This document shows positions 28,175-36,567 of a DNA stretch of 64,000 bases, piece by piece. The DNA is taken from the NCBI RefSeq assembly GCF_041060425.1, contig NZ_JAULBC010000001.1, positions 868,001 to 932,000 of the forward strand, read 5' to 3'. Numbering within the stretch: the stretch's first letter is position 1; each line of letters starts with the position of its first letter. Below the pieces are notes generated by a model, which did no database searches, was not told the DNA's origin, and saw nothing but the letters and a program-made list of their open reading frames with translations. The DNA comes from Danxiaibacter flavus (GTDB taxonomy: Bacteria; Bacteroidota; Bacteroidia; Chitinophagales; Chitinophagaceae). Made by a program: the position numbers and the translations under genes.

Positions 28175-28521
28175 GGGTTAGGAATTGGCTAATGTCGTTT
28201 CGTTAAGAAAAATGTTTTAAATGCTGATTGTATTTGTTGCGTTGCTGGTCATTGAATGTCATGTCGGGGATAGGAGACATCTCTCAACGTTCAACGGATT
28301 TGTGTTCGGGAGACCTCTCGTGTCGCGTCAATGACAGAGTAAGGCTGTTTTTCATTGCCGTCTGCTTTAGCTGACGGAGAATCAAACTAATTGAATATGG
28401 CTTTAGCCACACAATCCAATTTTTGGGGCTAAAGTCGGGCTTTAAAGATCAACCACTGTCCGTCAGCAAAAGCAGACGGCAATGAATCGAAGGCTATTAA
28501 GTAATAAACGAGAATTTGAGA
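28175..28521. other. Spacer P10-P11: partial MITE-like sequence and a nested palindrome
   Basis: About 28191-28345 resembles parts of the MITE-like element: AATGTCGTTTCGTTAAG at 28191-28207, then GATAGGAGACATCTC and GGGAGACCTCTC blocks in the opposite order to the intact copy. It is followed by the palindrome at 28352-28485. No gene is visible. Confidence 0.55.
28352..28485. repeat. Large palindrome with 27-bp arms
   Basis: Arms 28352-28378 and 28459-28485 are reverse complements with one mismatch (core CCGTCTGCTTTAGCTGACGG). The loop holds a second inverted repeat, GGCTTTAGCC against GGGGCTAAAG. The transcript would fold into a nested stem. It is 37 bases from the P11 start. Confidence 0.7.
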
Positions 28522-30912
28522 ATGCTACAGAACTATTTTAAAGTTGCTATCAGAAACCTGTTGAAAAATAAAACTGCGTCGGCCATCAATATTTTTGGCT
28601 TGACGATAGGGTTGACATGTTGTTTGTTGATCAGTCTCTACATCCGTCATGAAGTGAGTTTTGATGACTTTCAAAAGAATGGAGACCGCATCGCCCGTGT
28701 CATTATGGAATATAGTTTTGATGGTGGTAGCGCATCTGGAAAAGGCAACTATACAAGTGTGCGCGTGGCACCGGTATTGCAACGGACTTTTCCCGAAGTT
28801 GAATCAGCGGTCCGGATGACTGCTTACGAAAAAGTGGTCTATTATAACGATAAAATGATCAGCGAAAAACATTTTATGTATGCTGATCCTTCTTTCTTTA
28901 AAATCTTTTCATTCAGGCTTAAAGATGGAGACGCCAACCAGGCGCTCAATGCGCCTTATGATGTTGTTCTTACTGAGTCTGCTGCAAAGAAATATTTTGG
29001 TGAACAAAATCCAATTGGAAAAGCTTTCCGGGTTGGCAATGACAGCAACTTATATCATGTTACAGGAGTAATGCAGGATCTTCCTGATAACTCACAGGTC
29101 CGTTTCGATTTTCTTGCCTCATTTTCGTCGCTTGGTATTAGACCTGAGTCTGAAAATACTTACTGGAATGCCAACTACACAACTTATTTGTTGCTTAATA
29201 ACAATCGGTCGATAGCCGGGCTGCAGGCTAAACTTCCTGCTTTCATGAAAAAAGAAATGCAGGGGGCAAACGCAACCATTAACTTTTACCTGGAGCAATT
29301 CAATAAGATACATTTGTATTCGCCGTATGACAGTTTCGTTCCCAACAACAGTATCTCCTACATGTTTATACTTGGTGCCGTTGCATTGCTTATTCTCATT
29401 ATCGCCTGTTCAACTTATATTAACCTGAGTACTGCCCGGTCGCTGGAAAGAGCAAAAGAAGTGGGAGTGAGAAAAGTGATCGGTGCAGGGAAAAACCAGT
29501 TGTTCTGGCAGTTTATTGGCGAATCTGTTTTGGTTTGTCTTGCAGCGGTTGTATTAAGTTTGTTAGTAGCTTCTGCGTTGCTGCCCTTCTTTAATAAGCT
29601 TACAAATGCAACACTGGACGGCGCTTCATTGCTTTCGTTGCCATTCATTTCATTCCTGTTGGTGCTGGTTGTACTTGTTAGTTTATTGGCAGGGGCTTAT
29701 CCTTCTTTTATACTGGCAGATTTCCGGCCGGTAACCGTTCTTAAAGGTTCCTTCAAAAACACCGGAAAAGGACAAACACTAAGAAGATCTCTCATTGTAT
29801 TCCAGTTTGCTATTTCCGTATTTCTCATCATATCAACTTTCATTGTTCAGCGGCAGTTGTATTTTATTCAGCATGCCAAGCTTGGATATGATCGTGAACA
29901 TATAGTGGTGCTGCCAATGGATGGCAAAATGGTTCAAAGCATTCCGCTGATGAAGCAACAGCTCAAAAGCAATTCAAATGTGCTGAATGTTTCTTATTGC
30001 TATAGAACACCGGTAGAAGGCGGCGGTGGATACAATATGCGCTCTGCGTCCATGCCGCAAACACAACAGATTGCTGTTACTGCAAATCCGATAGATGAAG
30101 ACTTTGTTCCTACTGTCGGAATGCAAATTATTGCAGGTGAGAATATCTCATTGCAGGATGTAAAGGATGCTTCACTGGATTCAAATGCACGCTTTCATTT
30201 TATTTTGAATGAATCTGCGGCCCGCCAGTTGGGCTGGTCCGCACAGGATGCTGTCGGTAAAAGAATGTTCCTTGATGACACTCGCCCCGGTATCGTGAAA
30301 GCTGTTGTAAAAGACTTTCATTTCAGGTCTATGCGTGAGCCTATCAAACCATTTGTACTTTTTCCTGAAGCCAGCGGCCGCGAGATAATGGTGAAGATTA
30401 ATGGTGCATACCTCACTCAAACCATTGCTTTTATTGAATCAAAATGGAAAGAGCTCGTGCCGCATCGTCCGTTTGAATATCATTTTATGGACGAAGATTA
30501 CAACGAATTGTATAGTGCCGAATTAAGATTAGGTAAGGTGATGGATCTGTTTGCGGGTATCGCCATCGTGTTGGCGTGCCTTGGTCTGCTTGGCCTTTCT
30601 GCATATTCTGCACAACAACGCATAAAAGAAATAGGTGTGCGCAAAGTGTTGGGCGCTTCCGTAAGCAGTATTGTAATTGCATTGTCCAAAGACTTTATCC
30701 GCCTTACAGTAATTGCTATAGTAATTGCTTTTCCTGTGGCATGGTGGGCAACCACAAAATGGCTGGAAGATTTCTCTTACAGGACAGATATTTCGTGGAC
30801 CATCTATCTCATCGCAGCAATACTAACTATTGTGTTGGCGGTTTTAACAGTGAGCCTGCAAACAGTAAAAGCAGCAATGAGTAATCCGGTTAAGAGTTTG
30901 AGAACGGAATAA
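28522..30912 (+). CDS. ABC transporter permease, tandem MacB-like/FtsX type (P11)
   Basis: 797 residues at most; the ATG at 28522 (Met-Leu-Gln-Asn-Tyr-Phe) is preferred over the TTG two codons upstream. Motifs are KEVGVRKVIGAGK (~313) and KEIGVRKVLGASV. The second helix carries IACSTYINLS where the rest have IACINF(I/M)NLS, so the usual Asn-Phe is replaced by Thr-Tyr. The C-terminus is SNPVKSLRTE. The second periplasmic domain contains a GGGYNMRS loop not seen in the neighbours. Confidence 0.92.
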   Translation: MLQNYFKVAIRNLLKNKTASAINIFGLTIGLTCCLLISLYIRHEVSFDDFQKNGDRIARVIMEYSFDGGSASGKGNYTSVRVAPVLQRTFPEVESAVRMTAYEKVVYYNDKMISEKHFMYADPSFFKIFSFRLKDGDANQALNAPYDVVLTESAAKKYFGEQNPIGKAFRVGNDSNLYHVTGVMQDLPDNSQVRFDFLASFSSLGIRPESENTYWNANYTTYLLLNNNRSIAGLQAKLPAFMKKEMQGANATINFYLEQFNKIHLYSPYDSFVPNNSISYMFILGAVALLILIIACSTYINLSTARSLERAKEVGVRKVIGAGKNQLFWQFIGESVLVCLAAVVLSLLVASALLPFFNKLTNATLDGASLLSLPFISFLLVLVVLVSLLAGAYPSFILADFRPVTVLKGSFKNTGKGQTLRRSLIVFQFAISVFLIISTFIVQRQLYFIQHAKLGYDREHIVVLPMDGKMVQSIPLMKQQLKSNSNVLNVSYCYRTPVEGGGGYNMRSASMPQTQQIAVTANPIDEDFVPTVGMQIIAGENISLQDVKDASLDSNARFHFILNESAARQLGWSAQDAVGKRMFLDDTRPGIVKAVVKDFHFRSMREPIKPFVLFPEASGREIMVKINGAYLTQTIAFIESKWKELVPHRPFEYHFMDEDYNELYSAELRLGKVMDLFAGIAIVLACLGLLGLSAYSAQQRIKEIGVRKVLGASVSSIVIALSKDFIRLTVIAIVIAFPVAWWATTKWLEDFSYRTDISWTIYLIAAILTIVLAVLTVSLQTVKAAMSNPVKSLRTE

Positions 30913-31171
30913 TTGAAAATTGAAAGTTGAAAATTGACAATGAATGATGATTTGCGAATGAGGAAAAGTGCGAATGTGCGAATGTGCAAATGTGTAAATG
31001 TGCGAATGTGAAATAACACAATATTGAAATGATATAGTAATGCTAAAAAGAGTAAAAAAGAGAACAATAGTGGGCAGCTCTCTGTGTAACTCAGTGTCTT
31101 CTCCTTGTGACTCTGTGTAACTTTTTATCGCCCTTTTTGGTTTTCAAACATAGGAACTAAAAAATAGCAGC
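30913..31171. repeat. Tail between P11 and P12; start-proximal part shared with the next spacer
   Basis: AATTGAAAATTGAAAG words and then AATGTGCGA words run to about 31012. From about 31030 to 31125 the sequence resembles 33745-33832 in the P12-P13 spacer, including CAGCTCTCTGTG, CTCAGTGTCTTCTCC and CTCTGTGTAACT in the same order. This points to duplication of a gene together with its spacer. Confidence 0.7.
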
Positions 31172-33658
31172 ATGTTTAGAAACTACAGTTTATTAGCAGT
31201 CAGAAATATCCTGCGTAAAAAGTTTTATTCAGCCATTAACCTCGCCGGGCTTAGCATTGCAAGCGCATTTTGTATTTTGGTATACCTGTATGTTAAGCAT
31301 GAACAGTCCTTTGATAAATTTCATGCAAATGTTTCTCAGTTATACAGGCTGGAGCAGAATGATCTGTGGCAGTCAGATGAAAAGAAAAAGAGCAGTCTTT
31401 TTTCTTTCATGCTGAAAGATGAACAAGCTGCTGTTATACAACATCCGGCAATCTTGTCCGGCGAGCTGGAAAAAGTATTTCCCGAAATAGCGCAAACAGT
31501 CAGGGTGCAGCAATCTTACCAGGCAAAAGTTAGAGTAGGTACGCAGAGTTTTGAGGAGAAAAAAAACATTGCGTATGTTGATAAAAATTTTTTCACAGTA
31601 TTCAGCTTTCCATTGTTGCGCGGTAATCCCGCAACCGCACTTGCTGAAAAGAACAACATTGTTATTAGTGAAAATGTTGCCTTCAAATATTTTGGCAATG
31701 CTGATCCAGTCGGCCGCACAATTCTTCTGCCGAATGATGATAGTACAGTGTGTATTGTAAGTGCTGTTGCTAAAAATTTTCCCGCCAATTCCAGTTATCG
31801 TTTTGATCTGTTGATGCCCAGAACATCAACTGCTGATTATGCAGAAAAGATGAGTACGGGTCTTAATACGTCAAGCGATCAGATCATCATTCAATTGAAA
31901 AAAGGAGTAGACGCTATAAATTTTGAAAAAAGGCTTGATGCGTTTACAAGAAAATATTATGAATCAGCGCTAAAAGAGTGGGCCGCTTTCCCCGGAAGCA
32001 CCATCAAAACAGATAACTTTCATGTGCACATTCGTCCATTTGCAGATGCGCATTATTCCGCTGGTTCTGGTTGGGGACATTACACTGATCTGAAAAATAT
32101 CTATCAGTTGATTAGCCTGGCAATTGTTATCCTGATCATAGCCTGTTTAAATTACATTCTGCTTACGTTAACCGGTACCGTATCGCGCTCACAGGAAGTA
32201 GGTATCCGTAAGACAATAGGCGCGGAAAGAAAACAGCTCGTGTTGCAGTTTTATATCGAAACACAGATGCTGGCGTTTATTTCAGTAGTCGTTGGCCTTG
32301 TGCTTGCCATTATTTGTTTGCCATTCTTTAACGGTCTTACAGGATCAGAAATAAGCATACAGTTTTTCTCAGCAGGTAATATAATCCTTTTGTTGGGCTC
32401 TCTGGCAGTAGTATTGGGTATTATTGCCGGCGTATATCCTGCATTAGTAATGTCCGGCTTAAAGCCACTCAATATGTTGCGTAAATTTTCTGCATACAGA
32501 CTCAACCCCTATTTGTCGAAAATTTTGGTTACAACGCAGTTCGCTGTTTGCATCATTCTCATAATTTCAACGCTTGCCATTAATAAGCAGATAGCATTTA
32601 TCAATCATAAGTATTTGGGTTTTGATAAGGAGCAGATCATCACGTTGAATAATCCTTTTAATAATGCTAACGACACGCGTCTGCTAAAGGAACGGCTGGA
32701 GAATTTTGCTGCAACAGATCCTTCAATAGCTGACTTTAGCAATACTTATCTTGGCTATAACAACACCAATAACTATCGCATCAATGATCAGAAGACAATG
32801 GCAGAAGTTTTTGATGTGGATTATAATTATTTTTCCTTCTTCAAAATTCCGATTGTAAAAGGCAGAAATTTTTCCCGCTTCATTCCGGAGGATAGCGCAA
32901 AAATTCAGCTTGCAGAAGGTCAATACATGAAAGGTGCATCAGCCACAAGGCAGGCTGTTATCGTAAATGAAACATTGTATAAAATGCTGGGAAGCCCCGA
33001 GCTCAATACGATCAATGCCTCACTTGGCGGAAGGATCATTGGTGTATGTAAAGATTATTATCCCGACGATCTTACCAAAACGATTTCGCCTTCATTGCAC
33101 AGGATAGAAAAATGGTACGGAAGTTCATTTTCATTCAGGATCAGGCCCAATCAAAACATGCCGCAAGTGTTAGACAGACTTCATGCAAGCTGGAACAAAC
33201 TAACTGGCGGAGAGCCTTTTTCGTATTCTTTTTTGGATGAAACTGTCGCTCAAAATTATGAAGCATATCTCCGCTGGATGAAGACTGTTACAGCCGCATG
33301 TATACTGGCCATATGTATTGCTTGCATGGGATTGTTTGGCTTATCTGGTTTGTCAACAACTGCACGCGTAAAAGAGATAGGTATTCGAAAAGTGTTGGGT
33401 GCCTCTGTGAGTGATCTGTTTTTACTCTTGAACAGGGGAATGCTTATCACTGCGTTTGTTGCATTTGTAATCGCAATTCCAATAGCCTTGTTATTGGTGA
33501 ATGCGTGGCTTCAAAACTTCGCGTACCGGATAACGCCGGATTGGTCGTTGTTCGCCGGTGCAGGAATTATTAGCCTGGTAACAGCAATTATAGCCGTAAG
33601 TTATCACACAATAAAAACGGCGATTGCAAATCCGGTGAACAGCCTGAGGACTGAATAA
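31172..33658 (+). CDS. ABC transporter permease, tandem MacB-like/FtsX type, divergent (P12)
   Basis: 828 residues, the longest and most divergent member. An insertion of roughly 20 residues (about 65-85: DLWQSDEKKKSSLF and following) lies at the start of the first periplasmic domain. The sequence after the second helix reads LNYILLTLTGTVSRSQ rather than INFMNLSTARSEKR, and the motif is QEVGIRKTIGAER (~342). The second motif is normal (KEIGIRKVLGASV), although the following segment has LLLNRGM in place of LLSKEF. It ends ANPVNSLRTE. Despite the drift, both periplasmic domains and all helices are present. Confidence 0.91.
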   Translation: MFRNYSLLAVRNILRKKFYSAINLAGLSIASAFCILVYLYVKHEQSFDKFHANVSQLYRLEQNDLWQSDEKKKSSLFSFMLKDEQAAVIQHPAILSGELEKVFPEIAQTVRVQQSYQAKVRVGTQSFEEKKNIAYVDKNFFTVFSFPLLRGNPATALAEKNNIVISENVAFKYFGNADPVGRTILLPNDDSTVCIVSAVAKNFPANSSYRFDLLMPRTSTADYAEKMSTGLNTSSDQIIIQLKKGVDAINFEKRLDAFTRKYYESALKEWAAFPGSTIKTDNFHVHIRPFADAHYSAGSGWGHYTDLKNIYQLISLAIVILIIACLNYILLTLTGTVSRSQEVGIRKTIGAERKQLVLQFYIETQMLAFISVVVGLVLAIICLPFFNGLTGSEISIQFFSAGNIILLLGSLAVVLGIIAGVYPALVMSGLKPLNMLRKFSAYRLNPYLSKILVTTQFAVCIILIISTLAINKQIAFINHKYLGFDKEQIITLNNPFNNANDTRLLKERLENFAATDPSIADFSNTYLGYNNTNNYRINDQKTMAEVFDVDYNYFSFFKIPIVKGRNFSRFIPEDSAKIQLAEGQYMKGASATRQAVIVNETLYKMLGSPELNTINASLGGRIIGVCKDYYPDDLTKTISPSLHRIEKWYGSSFSFRIRPNQNMPQVLDRLHASWNKLTGGEPFSYSFLDETVAQNYEAYLRWMKTVTAACILAICIACMGLFGLSGLSTTARVKEIGIRKVLGASVSDLFLLLNRGMLITAFVAFVIAIPIALLLVNAWLQNFAYRITPDWSLFAGAGIISLVTAIIAVSYHTIKTAIANPVNSLRTE

Positions 33659-33881
33659 TTGAAAATGGAAAATTGACAATTGAAAATGAAGGATGAGTTG
33701 CGAATGTGCAAATGTGTGTATGTGCAAATTGTGAAATAGATCGGATAGTAATGATAGAAAGAATGAAAAGAACAAGAATAGTAAACAGCTCTCTGTGCAG
33801 CTCAGTGTCTTCTCCGTGAAACTCTGTGTAACTGTATTTTCATTTCAACGTTATATGTCATATTGATCTAAACCGTCCTAT
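33659..33881. repeat. Tail between P12 and P13; homologous to the P11-P12 spacer
   Basis: TAATTGAAAATGG overlaps the stop; GCGAATGTGCAAATGTG words run to about 33740. The following ~90 bases match the spacer before P12 with scattered changes. Confidence 0.7.
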
Positions 33882-36260
33882 ATGTTTAAGAACTATCTCA
33901 AAACCGCCGTGCGTGGTTTATTGAAAAACAAATTTTCCGCCTTCATTAACGTGAGTGGACTTGCCGTTGGAATGGCTGTATCAATGTTAATCGGGTTATG
34001 GATCTGGAATGAAATATCGTTTGATAAATACTTTCAGCATTACGACCGCATTTCGCAGGTAATGCAAAACCAGTCCTTCAATGGTGAAGTAAGTACAGGG
34101 CCGGGTAATGTAATTCCGTTAGCGGCAGAGCTGAGAAGAAGTTATGGGGACGACTTTAAATATGTTGTCCTGTCTTCCTGGAACATGAACAGTCTTATCG
34201 CAGCAGGAGAGAAGAAGCTTAGCTTACAGGGTAGTTATATGGAATCCGGTGCGCCGGAAATGCTTTCCCTCAATATGGTCGCCGGCACACGAAAAGCATT
34301 CAATGAACCCGCATCTGTTTTGTTATCACAATCAACTGCAAAAGCGCTGTTCGGGAATGATGATCCCGTGGGAAAGATTGTTAAGATAGATGGTGATCTG
34401 CAGGAAAAAGTCGCCGGTGTTTATGAAGACTTCCCTTTAAATACCAGCTTTAAAGACGTGGCATTTATTGCTCCGTTTTTTGATTTGAAAAGCTGGGTAA
34501 GCGGCAATGAGAACAACTGGTATAATTCATCTTTTCAATTGTTTGTAGAGCTTTCGGATAAGGCTGACAGGGAAAGGGTTTCAGCTAAAATAAAAGATAT
34601 CAAACTGAATAAGATAGACGCTAAGACTGCACAGCTTCAAAAGCCACAGATGTTTCTGTTCCCAATGAGTAAGTGGCACTTGTATTCCGATTTTAAGAAT
34701 GGCATAAGTGTGGGAGGAAGGATACAATATGTGTGGATGTTTGCGATAATAGGCGTGTTTGTTTTGTTGCTCGCTTGCATCAACTTTATGAACCTGAGCA
34801 CCGCGCGAAGTGAGAAGCGTGCTAAGGAGGTGGGCATTCGTAAGGCAGTTGGTTCACTCCGTTCACAACTGGTAATGCAGTTTTTCTGTGAGTCGTTGGT
34901 AGTTGCTTTGTGCGGCTTTGTTTTATCAATATTGTTAGTATTATTCATTCTTCCCTTTTTCAACCAGGTAACCGAAAAAAATATTCATCTGCCTTGGAGC
35001 AATGCGTATTTCTGGATGATGATTATTGGATTTACACTGCTGACAGGATTGATCGCCGGTATTTATCCCGCATTGTATCTTTCCTCATTCCGGCCGGTAA
35101 AAGTATTGAAGGGCGTTTTTAAAGGCGGCCGGTATGCTGCGACTCCCAGGAAAGTTTTAGTCGTTGTTCAATTCACTGTTTCCGTTATTCTGATCATCAG
35201 TACAGTTACTGTTTTCAGACAGGTGCAGTTCGCTAAAAGCCGGCCGATTGGCTACACGCGCGAAGGATTGATCACCATTATCATGAAGACATACAATTAC
35301 CACAACAGTATGTCCGCAATGCGTAATGATCTGCTGCAACAAGGTGCTATTACCGATATGGCTGAGTCGAATACACCGGTTACAGAAAACGATCATTTTG
35401 ATGATAGTTTTAACTGGAAGGATAAAGATCCGCAAAGCTCCATAAAGTTTAATACTGTTGGTATAGCGGGGCAATATGGTAAAACGATCGGCTGGCAATT
35501 TGTGAATGGAAGAGATTTTTCCCCGCAAATGGCAACCGATTCTTCTGCAATTGTAATCAATGAAACAGCCGCAAAATATATGGGCTTTAAAAACCCGGTA
35601 GGAGAGGCTGTGAAATGGCAGAATAAGTCTTACACAATAATAGGTGTGATAAAAGATATGATAATGGAATCTCCCTATTCGCCAACAAAACAAACTGTAT
35701 TCTATTTGGATTCAAGCATCGGCGGAATAGTAAATATCCGGCTCAGCCCAAACAGGTCAACTGCTTCATCTCTCGCGATGATTGAAGCTGTCTGTAAGAA
35801 ATATTCACCAGAAGAGCCGTTTGATTACAAATTTGCGGATGAGGATTATGCAAGAAAGTTTGCGGATGAAGAACGTGTTGGAAAACTTGCCGGGTTCTTT
35901 GCAATACTGGCAATCTTCATCAGTTGCCTTGGTTTATTCGGTATGGCGTCATTTGTTGCAGAGCAACGTACTAAGGAAATTGGCGTAAGAAAAGTATTGG
36001 GCGCTTCAGTCTTAAGTCTTTGGGAATTGATGTCGAAGGAATTTGTTACGCTGGCTGTAATTGCATTCCTGATCGCTTCGCCTGTTGCATATTATTTCAT
36101 GCATAACTGGTTGCAGAATTACGAATACAGGGCGCCATTGTCCTGGTGGATTTTCGCCGCTACAGGTATTGGTTCTCTCGTTATCACCTTACTTACCGTA
36201 AGCTACCAGTCAATTAAAGCGGCGCTTGCAAATCCTGTAAAAAGCCTTAGAACAGAATAA
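33882..36260 (+). CDS. ABC transporter permease, tandem MacB-like/FtsX type (P13)
   Basis: 792 residues. Motifs are KEVGIRKAVGSLR (~316) and KEIGVRKVLGASV. It groups with P1, P3 and P8 by the form of the region before the second helix (KWHLYSDFKNG, then GGRIQYV) and by SEKRA after it. The first helix is unusual in carrying GMAVSMLIGLWIWNEI. It is the last permease of the array and is followed by a repeat tail and then by the convergent dnaK gene, so any transcript from the array probably ends before 36500. Confidence 0.92.
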   Translation: MFKNYLKTAVRGLLKNKFSAFINVSGLAVGMAVSMLIGLWIWNEISFDKYFQHYDRISQVMQNQSFNGEVSTGPGNVIPLAAELRRSYGDDFKYVVLSSWNMNSLIAAGEKKLSLQGSYMESGAPEMLSLNMVAGTRKAFNEPASVLLSQSTAKALFGNDDPVGKIVKIDGDLQEKVAGVYEDFPLNTSFKDVAFIAPFFDLKSWVSGNENNWYNSSFQLFVELSDKADRERVSAKIKDIKLNKIDAKTAQLQKPQMFLFPMSKWHLYSDFKNGISVGGRIQYVWMFAIIGVFVLLLACINFMNLSTARSEKRAKEVGIRKAVGSLRSQLVMQFFCESLVVALCGFVLSILLVLFILPFFNQVTEKNIHLPWSNAYFWMMIIGFTLLTGLIAGIYPALYLSSFRPVKVLKGVFKGGRYAATPRKVLVVVQFTVSVILIISTVTVFRQVQFAKSRPIGYTREGLITIIMKTYNYHNSMSAMRNDLLQQGAITDMAESNTPVTENDHFDDSFNWKDKDPQSSIKFNTVGIAGQYGKTIGWQFVNGRDFSPQMATDSSAIVINETAAKYMGFKNPVGEAVKWQNKSYTIIGVIKDMIMESPYSPTKQTVFYLDSSIGGIVNIRLSPNRSTASSLAMIEAVCKKYSPEEPFDYKFADEDYARKFADEERVGKLAGFFAILAIFISCLGLFGMASFVAEQRTKEIGVRKVLGASVLSLWELMSKEFVTLAVIAFLIASPVAYYFMHNWLQNYEYRAPLSWWIFAATGIGSLVITLLTVSYQSIKAALANPVKSLRTE

Positions 36261-36474
36261 TGGATAATTGAAAGTTGATAATTGAAAATGATGGGGAATG
36301 GGTGAATGAGCGAATGTGCAAATGAGCGAATGTGCAAATGTGCGAATGTATGAACTGCAACTTTGGGACTGTGCAAGTAAATGGTCAAAATTTTTGAACA
36401 TTAAATTTTACTTCGCGTGCCGTTGCGTTTCGCCGCCCCTCTGCGTTCTTTGCGTGAAACCCATCCGCCGTGTG
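36261..36474. repeat. Tail after P13
   Basis: TAATGGATAATTGAAAG words and then GCGAATGTGCAAATG words occupy about 36258-36350. The rest up to the dnaK terminator is unremarkable, with CTCTGCGTTCTTTGCGTG words near 36440-36456. No gene is visible. Confidence 0.6.
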
Positions 36475-36501
36475 CAAAAAAGGCCCCGCTTTAGCGGAGC
36501 C
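36475..36501 (-). terminator. Rho-independent terminator of dnaK
   Basis: On the minus strand, GGCTCCGC TAAA GCGGGGCC (36501 down to 36482; one G-U pair) is followed by a run of T (36481-36475). It lies 67 bases after the dnaK stop. Confidence 0.85.
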
Positions 36502-36567
36502 CTTATTATTTCTATCTTCCACGAAATCTTCGCTTCAGATTTTTTACTTTGGAATTTTGACCTAATC

